Assembly: GCA_027019165.1 (NCBI GenBank)
Contig: JALUXC010000012.1
Location: 690,773 to 754,772, forward strand
From: Pseudophaeobacter sp.
Lineage (GTDB): Bacteria; Pseudomonadota; Alphaproteobacteria; Rhodobacterales; Rhodobacteraceae
DNA: 64,000 nt
Direction: 5' to 3'
The translations under genes were made by a program, and so were the position numbers. How positions within the stretch are numbered: the stretch's first letter is position 1; each line of letters starts with the position of its first letter. Below, in pieces: positions 48,221 to 56,155 of the stretch. The notes beneath the pieces are model-generated. The model was not told the origin of the DNA. It saw only the letters and a list, made by a program, of their open reading frames with translations, and searched no databases.

Positions 48221-50269
48221 ATGGCTGACGATCCTCTTGTTGTGTTTACCCCCTCTGGCAAACGCGGGCGGTTTCCGGTTGGAACCCCGGTTCTGACGGC
48301 CGCGCGTCAGCTGGGCGTCGACCTTGATTCCGTCTGCGGCGGGCGGGGCATCTGCTCCAAATGCCAGATCACGCCCTCTTATGGCGAGTTTTCAAAATTC
48401 GGCGTCACGGTTGAAGAAGACGCCCTAAGCCCTTGGAACAAGGTGGAACAGCGCTACAAAGACAAGCGCGGATTGATCGACGGTCGGCGCCTTGGCTGTC
48501 AGGCCCAGATCGAAGGGGATGTTGTCATCGACGTGCCCCCCGAAAGCCAGGTGCACCGCCAGGTGGTGCGCAAACGGGCCGAAGCGCGCGATATCGTCAT
48601 GAACCCCTCTACCCGGCTGTTCTATGTCGAGGTGGAAGAGCCGGACATGCACAAGCCCTCGGGCGATCTGGAGCGTCTGGTCGAGGCGCTCCGGGTCCAG
48701 TGGGAAATCCAGAACGTCCAGTGCGATCTGCATATCCTGCAGGCCATGCAGCCAATCCTGCGCAAAGGGGCATGGAAGGTCACGGTCGCGGTTCATATGG
48801 GCGATGAGACAACCCCGCCCCGCATCATGCACATCTGGCCGGGCCTGTACGAGGGCAGCCTTTTTGGGCTGGCCGTCGATCTTGGCTCCACCACCATCGC
48901 AGCGCATCTCTGTGATCTGAAAACCGGTGACGTTGTCGCCTCATCCGGCATCATGAATCCCCAGATCCGGTTTGGCGAGGATCTGATGAGCCGGGTGAGC
49001 TACGCGATGATGAACACAGGCGGCGACCAGGAGATGAGCCGAGCCGTGCGTGAGGGGATGCGGCAGCTGTTCACCCAGATCGCAGACGAAGCCGACATTT
49101 CGACCGATCTCATCGTGGATGCAGTCTTCGTCTGCAACCCGGTGATGCACCATCTGTTCCTGGGCATCGACCCGTTTGAACTGGGCCAGGCCCCCTTTGC
49201 GCTGGCAACCTCGAACGCGCTCTCGCTGCGCGCCAGCGAGCTGGATCTCAACATTCACCCAGCTGCGCGCGTCTACCTGTTGCCCTGCATTGCAGGCCAT
49301 GTGGGCGCCGATGCAGCCGCCGTTGCCCTGTCAGAAGCCCCGGACAAGTCCGAGGATCTGGTCCTTGTGGTCGACGTGGGCACCAATGCCGAAATCCTGC
49401 TGGGCAACACAGAAAAGGTGCTTGCCTGTTCCTCGCCCACTGGCCCGGCCTTTGAGGGCGCGCAGATCTCCAGCGGCCAGCGCGCCGCGCCCGGCGCCAT
49501 CGAGCGGGTCGAGATCGATCCCAACACCAAAGAGCCGCGCTTTCGCGTCATCGGGTCGGATCTGTGGTCGGATGATCCGGGGTTTGCAGCCGCAGTGGCA
49601 ACCACCGGTATCACCGGCATCTGCGGCTCGGGCATTATCGAGGCAATTGCCGAAATGCGCCTTGCGGGCGTTCTGGATGCCTCGGGCCTGATCGGCTCGG
49701 CCGAGCAAACGGGATCTGCCCGTTGCATCGTGGATGGGCGCACCAATGCCTATGTTCTGTGGGACGGCTCCGCCGAGGGCGGGCCAACCATCACAGTCAC
49801 CAACCCAGACATCCGTGCAATCCAGATGGCCAAGGCAGCCCTCTATTCCGGTGCACGGCTGCTCATGGACAAATTCGGCGTCGACACCGTGGACCGCGTG
49901 GTTCTCGCCGGGGCCTTTGGCGCGCATATTTCGGCCAAACACGCGATGGTCCTGGGCATGATCCCCGATTGCCCGCTTGAAAAGGTAACCAGTGCAGGCA
50001 ATGCCGCAGGCACCGGCGCGCGGATCGCACTATTGAATACCAAGGCCCGCCGCGAAATCGAGGCGACCGTCCTCGAAATCGAGAAGGTGGAAACTGCGGT
50101 CGAGCCGCGTTTTCAGGAACATTTTGTCAATGCTTCAGCAATTCCGAACTCGGTCGAGCCCTTCCCGATCCTTGGAAGCGTTGTCACACTGCCGGATGTC
50201 AACTTCAACACCGGGGGCGGCGACGGAACAGCAGACGGCGGGCGCAGACGCAGGCGGCGGCGCGGCTGA
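48221..50269 (+). CDS. ASKHA-ferredoxin fusion: RACo/RamA-like reductive activator of corrinoid enzymes (DUF4445)
   Basis: 682 residues. A plant-type [2Fe-2S] ferredoxin domain at the N-terminus uses Cys39, Cys45, Cys48 (CGGRGICSKC) and Cys93. A linker and middle domain follow, then an ASKHA ATPase-like domain with AVDLGSTTIAAHL and VVDVGTNAEILLG. Relatives (RACo, RamA) reduce inactive Co(II) corrinoids at the cost of ATP. In Phaeobacter a protein of this type supports a split methionine synthase. The C-terminus is arginine-rich (GGRRRRRRRG). The start at 48221 follows GAAGG. Confidence 0.85.
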   Translation: MADDPLVVFTPSGKRGRFPVGTPVLTAARQLGVDLDSVCGGRGICSKCQITPSYGEFSKFGVTVEEDALSPWNKVEQRYKDKRGLIDGRRLGCQAQIEGDVVIDVPPESQVHRQVVRKRAEARDIVMNPSTRLFYVEVEEPDMHKPSGDLERLVEALRVQWEIQNVQCDLHILQAMQPILRKGAWKVTVAVHMGDETTPPRIMHIWPGLYEGSLFGLAVDLGSTTIAAHLCDLKTGDVVASSGIMNPQIRFGEDLMSRVSYAMMNTGGDQEMSRAVREGMRQLFTQIADEADISTDLIVDAVFVCNPVMHHLFLGIDPFELGQAPFALATSNALSLRASELDLNIHPAARVYLLPCIAGHVGADAAAVALSEAPDKSEDLVLVVDVGTNAEILLGNTEKVLACSSPTGPAFEGAQISSGQRAAPGAIERVEIDPNTKEPRFRVIGSDLWSDDPGFAAAVATTGITGICGSGIIEAIAEMRLAGVLDASGLIGSAEQTGSARCIVDGRTNAYVLWDGSAEGGPTITVTNPDIRAIQMAKAALYSGARLLMDKFGVDTVDRVVLAGAFGAHISAKHAMVLGMIPDCPLEKVTSAGNAAGTGARIALLNTKARREIEATVLEIEKVETAVEPRFQEHFVNASAIPNSVEPFPILGSVVTLPDVNFNTGGGDGTADGGRRRRRRRG

Positions 50270-50313
50270 CAGAAAATCAACCAAGGATTGCGCGGCAGGG
50301 AGGATTGCGGATA

Positions 50314-50342
50314 GGCTTTCCGGCAGGATTTACCGGAAAGCC
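50314..50342 (+). promoter_or_regulatory. Perfect 10-bp hairpin just before the DUF2235 start codon
   Basis: GGCTTTCCGG (50314-50323) and CCGGAAAGCC (50333-50342) with a 9-base loop. The 3' arm contains the only Shine-Dalgarno-like bases (GGAAAG) and ends 5 bases before the ATG. It could hide the ribosome-binding site or act as a terminator for the upstream gene, though no T-run follows. Confidence 0.5.
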
Positions 50343-50347
50343 CATTC

Positions 50348-51529
50348 ATGTCACGCAAACTGATTATCTGCCTTGATGGCACTGGCAATGAAGTCGAAAA
50401 GAACGAAAGCAACATTCTCCGGCTTTATAAGTGCCTGAAACATGACGAAAACCAGCTGATTTACTACGAACCGGGTGTCGGCACACTGTCGACCCGCCCT
50501 TTTGCACGGACCCTGTTTGCCAAAACCCGACTGGTGATGGGGCTGGCCTTTGGTCTTGGCCTGCATGCCAACGTTCTGCATGCCTATTCCTTCCTCTGTG
50601 AAAACTACCGCGAAGGGGACAAGCTCTACTTTTTCGGCTATTCGCGTGGCGCCTATACAGCGCGGGTGCTCGCGGGCTTCATCAACGATTTCGGCCTTGT
50701 CGCCCCGCATGAGCTGCATCTGATCGGCCCGGTCTTTCGCGCCTGGCGGAAACTGCGCCAGGATGGCCCGCGTCAGCAGTTTGCCCCTTTGCGGATCTCC
50801 GAACAGTTCTTCCACATTCGTCGCGTCCCCATCCGGTTCCTGGGGCTTTGGGATACGGTAAGCTCAATGATCCGCTTCAAGATTGGTGGCGGCAGCCTGA
50901 TCGAGTTCGGCACCCATTCCAGCGTCGATGAGAACCCTTCGGTCAAAGCCGTGCGACATGTTCTGTCGATCGATGAAACACGCCGTTTCTTTCGCCACCA
51001 ACTGTGGACCGAAGGGCAAGAGTATCATGGGAACCGCTTCAAAACACGGAACGACCCTCCGGCGCAGGATGTCAAACAGGTCTGGTTCCCCGGCACCCAT
51101 ACCGACGTGGCCGGCAGTGTGCCCGAAGCAGAGGCGGGCCTTTCAAAACTCACGATGGAGTGGATGCGCCGCGAGTTGGATGGGCTGGGCGTCGACAGCC
51201 TCGTGTTTCGCGAGATTTTCTACAACCGATATGTGCGTGGGCATGAAGACAAGGTCACAGAGCGGATGCAGCTCAAGATCTCCAAGCCGAGCGCAAAATC
51301 CAAGCTGCACAGCCAGATGAAGCTCAGCAAAGGCTGGCCAATCCTGGAGATCTTTCCGGGTCTCACCTCCCGCAGCACCTGGCCGGAGCAGAAGGGCTGG
51401 TTCGGCTACTACATTCCCTGGGGCCAGCATCGCCACATTCCAGAGAATGCCGCGATCGATCCCTCCTTTTTCGAGCGCCGCGATGATCCAACGCTGGACT
51501 ACGACCCGCCAAACCTGCGCGGACGCTGA
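50348..51529 (+). CDS. DUF2235 alpha/beta-hydrolase (Tle1-like phospholipase fold)
   Basis: 393 residues. It starts MSRKLIICLDGTGNEVEKN, typical of DUF2235, and has the nucleophile elbow FFGYSRGAYTAR with Ser99. VWFPGTHTDVAGS carries a likely catalytic Asp/His region. Relatives include type VI secretion phospholipases (Tle1), but no secretion genes or immunity partner are nearby, so a housekeeping cytoplasmic hydrolase is as likely. No signal peptide is seen. Confidence 0.85.
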   Translation: MSRKLIICLDGTGNEVEKNESNILRLYKCLKHDENQLIYYEPGVGTLSTRPFARTLFAKTRLVMGLAFGLGLHANVLHAYSFLCENYREGDKLYFFGYSRGAYTARVLAGFINDFGLVAPHELHLIGPVFRAWRKLRQDGPRQQFAPLRISEQFFHIRRVPIRFLGLWDTVSSMIRFKIGGGSLIEFGTHSSVDENPSVKAVRHVLSIDETRRFFRHQLWTEGQEYHGNRFKTRNDPPAQDVKQVWFPGTHTDVAGSVPEAEAGLSKLTMEWMRRELDGLGVDSLVFREIFYNRYVRGHEDKVTERMQLKISKPSAKSKLHSQMKLSKGWPILEIFPGLTSRSTWPEQKGWFGYYIPWGQHRHIPENAAIDPSFFERRDDPTLDYDPPNLRGR

Positions 51530-51632
51530 TACGTGATGATGCAATGGTGATGAAGCGCGCCTTCCGCCAAGCGGTCCTGTCTTCCCACCGTCATCGATGA
51601 CGCCCCTACGCCCGCAGCCCTGCGCGCGTGCC

Positions 51633-53243
51633 TCACTGAAATGAACGCAAGTACGCAATTAAGTCGTGTTTGCGAAAAGGTTTGCTCAGGAAGCCATTCA
51701 TTCCGACCTCGTCACAGGCCGTTTCATCACTCTTGCGCGCATTCGCAGTCAAGGCCACAATTTTGCACGGCGGGCGACCGCTGTCCTCTTCGTGGCGTCG
51801 GATCCTGCGAGCGGCTTCGAGACCACCCATGACCGGCATGGACAGATCCATCAGGATCAGATCGAAATCAGAGCCAACATAGGTGTCCACAGCCTCAGCG
51901 CCGTTTTCCACCAGAGTGACCTTGACCCCCATCTTTTCAAGCATCCTGTCGACGACCATTTGGTTCGTCTTGTTGTCCTCTGCCACCAACACCCGTTTGC
52001 CTTGCAACGGATGGGCCGCGCCAAAGGCAGCCTCCTCAGAAAGTGATGGACGATCTGCCCCCTGTTCCGTCGGGGCCTTGGTTTGCTCCTTTGCCAGCTG
52101 CAGAGCCTCACCATCCGCTGGTGGCGCGAAATCAAGCGTGATGCAAAACCGGGACCCCTGCCCGGCGGTCGACGAAACGGTTATGTCTCCCCCCATGCGT
52201 TCAACAAGCGCCTGCGTGATCGCGAGGCCCAGCCCGGTTCCTTGTTCACGGGCCTTGGCTGAGCTTGACGCCTGCTCGTAGGCGGAGAACACCATTCCCA
52301 GCTCGTTTTCTTCGATGCCGCACCCGGTGTCCGTCACCGTGAAACCAAGTCCGCCATCGCCCCCCTCAGGATCATAGGAAACAGACAGCGACACGCCCCC
52401 CTTGTCAGTGAACTTCACCGCGTTTCCGATCACATTCAGCAGGATCTGTCGGGTCTTGCTGACATCCCCAACAAAGACCGAAGGAACCGTTTCAGGGTAG
52501 TCAACCTCGAACTCCAATCCCTTAAAAGATGTCTTGGCCGAAAACAGCGTCACCAGTTCGCCGACAAGATCGCGAAGCGAAAACGCCTCATACTTCAGGG
52601 AGACCTTGTCCGCGTTGATCTGCGAGAAATCCAACACCTCATTGACGATTTTCAACAAGGCATGGGTCGAGCTCATGATCGTATCCGCGAGCTGGTTCTG
52701 CTCAGCGTCCAGACCCGTTTCTTTCAGCAACTCGCAAATCCCCAGGATCCCGTTCATCGGAGTTCTGATTTCGTGGCTCATTTCGGCGAGGAATCTTTCC
52801 TTGGCCTGGCTCGCATCCTCGGCTTTCTGCTTGGCCATCCGGGTCAGTTCCAAGGCAACATCGCGTTCACGCTCTGACGTAATGTCGATTGAGGTGCCAA
52901 CCAGATAGGTGATCTGCCCTTTAGTGTTGAAGACAGGCGTCATAGTGGTCCGAATGTAACGGGTCTTGTGGATGGCGGGGAGGTCAATTTCATAGGTGTC
53001 TTCCTGCCCGGAACGCACCACTCCTAAGTGCTTGGCCAGTGCACGCTCCCCGGTTGAACCTCCGAAGATTTCCAGAGCGGTTTTGCCGAACCACCCTTCC
53101 TCTGGCAGCTTTGTTACCGAACGCGAACGCTTGTTCATCGCCACGTATCTGGGGATCCCATCATCGCCGACCTCCAGGACGATAACAGCCATCCCCATAG
53201 CATCCAAAAGCGAATAGATGTCTGCCTCTTGAAGTCGTTTCAC
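51633..53243 (-). CDS. Cytoplasmic hybrid histidine kinase (PAS-HisKA-HATPase-receiver)
   Basis: 536 residues with no membrane segment. A PAS domain with PAC (about 5-125, ending TYLVGTSIDITSERE) is followed by HisKA with MSHEIRTPMNGI (His157), HATPase with VLNVIGNAVKFTDKGG-type N-box (here LNVIGNAVKFT) and EQGTGLGLAI, and a receiver with VLVAEDNKTNQMV and LILMDLSMPVMGG. The domain order resembles BarA/LuxQ-type kinases, lacking Hpt. Its phosphotransfer partner is not in the window. Confidence 0.9.
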   Translation of the reverse strand: MKRLQEADIYSLLDAMGMAVIVLEVGDDGIPRYVAMNKRSRSVTKLPEEGWFGKTALEIFGGSTGERALAKHLGVVRSGQEDTYEIDLPAIHKTRYIRTTMTPVFNTKGQITYLVGTSIDITSERERDVALELTRMAKQKAEDASQAKERFLAEMSHEIRTPMNGILGICELLKETGLDAEQNQLADTIMSSTHALLKIVNEVLDFSQINADKVSLKYEAFSLRDLVGELVTLFSAKTSFKGLEFEVDYPETVPSVFVGDVSKTRQILLNVIGNAVKFTDKGGVSLSVSYDPEGGDGGLGFTVTDTGCGIEENELGMVFSAYEQASSSAKAREQGTGLGLAITQALVERMGGDITVSSTAGQGSRFCITLDFAPPADGEALQLAKEQTKAPTEQGADRPSLSEEAAFGAAHPLQGKRVLVAEDNKTNQMVVDRMLEKMGVKVTLVENGAEAVDTYVGSDFDLILMDLSMPVMGGLEAARRIRRHEEDSGRPPCKIVALTANARKSDETACDEVGMNGFLSKPFRKHDLIAYLRSFQ

Positions 53244-53475
53244 TCGTTACTTCCCCTAACCACACGGCAACGCCCTCCAAGATCGGCGGCACTGGTTCCT
53301 GAATGGTAAATTTTTGCAGGTCATTGCAAGTGGGAGCGTCAATAATCCGGCCGATCCACGCGGAAAAGGCGAAAACACCCGGCTCAAAATAACCCTTGCG
53401 AGAAATCAGCGTCTCGCGACGCGACCGCCTTCTGAGAAAGTTACACAGGCAACGCGCCCCTACCCAAGCCCCACA

Positions 53476-53504
53476 AGAAAGGGCCGGAACTAAATTCCGG
53501 CCCG
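53476..53504 (-). terminator. Terminator after the methyltransferase gene
   Basis: Perfect 9-bp stem GGGCCGGAA (53481-53489) and TTCCGGCCC (53495-53503) with loop CTAAA. The minus strand continues TTTCTTGT. It lies 22 bases after the stop of the pterin-binding protein. Confidence 0.8.
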
Positions 53505-53525
53505 TCCAAAATCGCGTGGCAAAGA

Positions 53526-54587
53526 TCAGGCGCGGCGGCGGCGGCCTCCGGCGCGGCCACCACGGCCCCGGCCCTCTTCGCCGGGTTTGGCAGGTGCCTT
53601 GTTCGCGGCGATCCAGGCGCCGCCGTGCGGATCGTTGTTGGTCAGAAGATTGGCGGCACGGATTGCTTCCATCTCTTTGCCTGCGCGCGGCTTGGTGGAG
53701 CCAAGACCAAACAGCGTCACAAAAGTCTCGTCATCCATACCCTCAGGCAGGATGATGCCAGCAGCCGTAACTTGCTCCTTCTTCTCGGCAATCGCCTTTT
53801 GCGTCACCGGCAGGGCCACAGGATTCATGATCGCCGAGGTCATCCCAGCGCCCATGGCCATAGGCAGGAAGGCGTTGTTGATGCCGTGACGGTTGGGCAA
53901 GCCAAAGGAGATGTTGGAGGCTCCGCATGTGGTGTTTACACCCAGTTCCTCGCGCAGGCGACGCACCAGAGAAAAGACCTGCAAACCAGCGGTGGCCATG
54001 GCACCGATGGGCATCACCAGCGGGTCGACAACGATGTCATGGGCCGGGATGCCAAAATCAGCGGCACGTTCGACGATCTTCTTGGCGACGGCAAACCGCA
54101 CGTCCGGGTCTTCGGAAATCCCGGTGTCATCGTTGGAAATCGCGACGACCGGCACATTGTACTTCTTGACCAGCGGCAGCACCAGCTCCAGGCGCTCTTC
54201 CTCGCCAGTGACCGAGTTCAGCAGCGGGCGCCCTTCGGCGGCCTCAAGACCCGCCTCAAGCGCGCCGGGCACCGAGGAGTCGATACAGAGCGGCACGTCG
54301 ACCAGCCCCTGTACCAGCTCGACGATCTTGGTCATCAGCGGCGGCTCGGTCTCGTTCGGGTTTGGGTTGGAGTTGTAGACCACGCCTGCGTTGATATCGA
54401 GGATATCCGCCCCCGCTGCGACCTGCGCCAGCGCGTCCTTTTCCACGGTCGAAAAATCGCCCGCTTCCAGTTCCGCCGCCAGTTTCTTGCGGCCCGTTGG
54501 GTTGATGCGCTCGCCAATGACGCAGAACGGCTCATCAAAGCCAAGGACAGCGGTTTTTGTTTTTGATTCTACGACAGTACGGGTCAT
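53526..54587 (-). CDS. Pterin-binding methyltetrahydrofolate methyltransferase domain protein (split MetH component)
   Basis: 353 residues forming one DHPS-like TIM barrel, equivalent to the folate-binding domain of MetH and to MeTr of the Wood-Ljungdahl pathway. Motifs are VIGERINPTGRKKL, DINAG, CIDSS, PLLNSV, NDDTGI, DPLVMPIGA and CGASNISFGLPNR. It has no homocysteine or B12 domain, so it must pass the methyl group to a separate corrinoid protein. The C-terminal tail is rich in Gly and Arg (GRGRGGRAGGRRRRA), like the tail of the activator at 48 kb. It is 3 bases downstream of the MetF-like gene. Confidence 0.9.
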   Translation of the reverse strand: MTRTVVESKTKTAVLGFDEPFCVIGERINPTGRKKLAAELEAGDFSTVEKDALAQVAAGADILDINAGVVYNSNPNPNETEPPLMTKIVELVQGLVDVPLCIDSSVPGALEAGLEAAEGRPLLNSVTGEEERLELVLPLVKKYNVPVVAISNDDTGISEDPDVRFAVAKKIVERAADFGIPAHDIVVDPLVMPIGAMATAGLQVFSLVRRLREELGVNTTCGASNISFGLPNRHGINNAFLPMAMGAGMTSAIMNPVALPVTQKAIAEKKEQVTAAGIILPEGMDDETFVTLFGLGSTKPRAGKEMEAIRAANLLTNNDPHGGAWIAANKAPAKPGEEGRGRGGRAGGRRRRA

Positions 54588-54590
54588 GTC

Positions 54591-55523
54591 TTATCCTTGG
54601 AAGTTGACCGGCTGCGCCGAGGCGCCGCCATTGTTGATGGCCCAGGTGGCATTGGTCTTGATGCCGCCCAGCGGGAAGAAGTGCACATTGGTGATGTTGA
54701 AATCGGGGTTGGCAGCCTTGTGGGCGGCCAGCTCGGCGATCACATCGGTGGGCTCATAGGGCAAGAGCAGTTTCGAGACATCCATCGCCCGTTTCTGCAG
54801 CACTTTCAGGGACGGTCCAACGCCGCAAGCGATTGCGAATTTGATCAACGTCTGCAGCTTGGCCGGACCCGCGATCCCGATGTGGATCGGCAGATCGACA
54901 CCTGCCTCTTTCAGGCCATCTGCCCATGCAATGATCGGCTTGGCGTCAAAGGCAAACTGGGTCGCCAGCGCCATCTTGGCGTCTGTCCGCTCAGAGAATT
55001 TCTGTTTCCAAAGAACAGCTTCCATCACGTTGTGGGTGGAGCCATCAGGGTCGATATCCTTGTTGCCCTCGGGGTGACCAGCAACATGGAGATTGGTGAA
55101 GCCTGCCTTGTCGAAGAGACCAGTTTCCAAAAGCTGCATGGAGCTGTCAAACGCCCCGTGCGGCTCGGCCACGCCGCCCGCCAGCAGGAGCGCCTGTTTC
55201 ACATCCGCCTCGCCCTGATACCGTGCAATCCAGTCTGCAAGGGTCGCTTCATCCTTGATGATGCGCGCCGGGAAATGCGGCATCACAGGGTAGCCTTCGG
55301 CGTTAAGCCGTTTGGCGGTGTCGACCATGTCCTCAATGGGGGTGCCTTCGATATGGGCGATGTAAACACGGGTGCCTGCGGGCAAGAGATCGCGGAAATC
55401 CTCGACCTTGGAGGCAGTACGCGGCATGACCTCGATCGAATAGCCGTCAAGGAAGGCTTCAACCTGGGGGTTGACCGGCTGCGGGCCCGTGGCCTCACGT
55501 TTCTTGAAGTTCAACAAAGCCAT
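54591..55523 (-). CDS. Methylenetetrahydrofolate reductase-like protein (MetF family)
   Basis: 310 residues, FAD-dependent reductase fold. It would make 5-methyl-THF, the substrate of the next gene product. Recognisable segments are SIEVMPRTASKVEDFRDLLP, PVMPHFPARIIKD, ALLLAGGVAEPHGAF and LHVAGHPEG. It is divergent from E. coli MetF. The start at 55523 has GGAGG upstream; a 12-codon longer frame covers that site. It sits between the small Virulence_fact protein and the methyltransferase in a three-gene operon. Confidence 0.8.
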   Translation of the reverse strand: MALLNFKKREATGPQPVNPQVEAFLDGYSIEVMPRTASKVEDFRDLLPAGTRVYIAHIEGTPIEDMVDTAKRLNAEGYPVMPHFPARIIKDEATLADWIARYQGEADVKQALLLAGGVAEPHGAFDSSMQLLETGLFDKAGFTNLHVAGHPEGNKDIDPDGSTHNVMEAVLWKQKFSERTDAKMALATQFAFDAKPIIAWADGLKEAGVDLPIHIGIAGPAKLQTLIKFAIACGVGPSLKVLQKRAMDVSKLLLPYEPTDVIAELAAHKAANPDFNITNVHFFPLGGIKTNATWAINNGGASAQPVNFQG

Positions 55524-55549
55524 CGCGGCCTCCCATAGTGTTGTCAGGC

Positions 55550-55846
55550 TCATGCCCATCCATCGTTGGCGATCAGAGCCTTGAGCCGCTCCTGATCGTA
55601 CTCTTGTTCCAGACGGGTGGCCTCGGCCTCGGCGATATCCTTGGGATCGCCTTCAACCTGGAAAGGTGCCGCTTTGCGCCATTCGGCCAGATAGGCGTCG
55701 GCATCCTTGGCGTTGACCTTCATTGCAGCGCGGTCAATTGCCTGCTCAAAACGCTCTTCGAGCTGGCGTTTGGCGCCCCGGCGCCCCTTGCCGACAATGA
55801 CCTGCGCCGGAATATCGCGCCAATATAAGATGGTGACGTCCGGCAT
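55550..55846 (-). CDS. Small conserved protein, Virulence_fact (PF13769-type)
   Basis: 98 residues: MPDVTILYWRDIPAQVIVGKG followed by a basic helix (RRGAKRQLEERFEQAIDRAAM), then AEWRKAAPFQVEGDPKD. The family name is historical and no activity is established. It is the first gene of the operon with MetF-like and methyltransferase genes, 26 bases before MetF, which suggests a role in the same one-carbon pathway. The start at 55846 has AAAAGGAG. A giant frame extending upstream is antisense to ppx and false. Confidence 0.75.
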   Translation of the reverse strand: MPDVTILYWRDIPAQVIVGKGRRGAKRQLEERFEQAIDRAAMKVNAKDADAYLAEWRKAAPFQVEGDPKDIAEAEATRLEQEYDQERLKALIANDGWA

Positions 55847-56155
55847 CTCGGCCACTCCTTTTCGTCTGTTCTTTTGCGTTTCTACGGCGACCGCATGGAT
55901 CGCGGGCGCCGAATTTCGACAACACTTGGGGTGTGAGCGACCTTTTGCTCTGCCTTTGGTTACAATTTTTGCCCGCGCAAGGCTACAGAGCCTGCCCCTC
56001 ATAATTCTCATCAAGCTTATGAGGCGGATGCATGGGGCGCCGACTGTGTATCCCGTCTGTCTCCAAACAATTTGCAATTGCCATGCACAGCCACTTGCGT
56101 CGGCGGATTTCGGCGCATATTCTAAGGTTAACACGATAATCGGAGGGCGTGACTC
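55847..56155. other. 309-base divergent promoter region (one-carbon operon / ppx)
   Basis: No gene. It holds an 8-bp inverted repeat CCTCATAA (55997-56004) and TTATGAGG (56017-56024) with 12 bases between, and a smaller CAATT-TGC-AATTG near 56075. I see no SAM or cobalamin riboswitch core by eye. Confidence 0.5.

Noticed and set aside
50348-51529. DUF2235 gene as a type VI secretion phospholipase effector
   Set aside because: No VgrG, PAAR, Hcp or immunity gene is nearby, so only the fold can be claimed.
55847-56155. SAM/SAH or cobalamin riboswitch upstream of the one-carbon operon
   Set aside because: I looked for the conserved cores because methionine genes often have them, but none could be recognised by eye. 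A covariance-model search would settle it.
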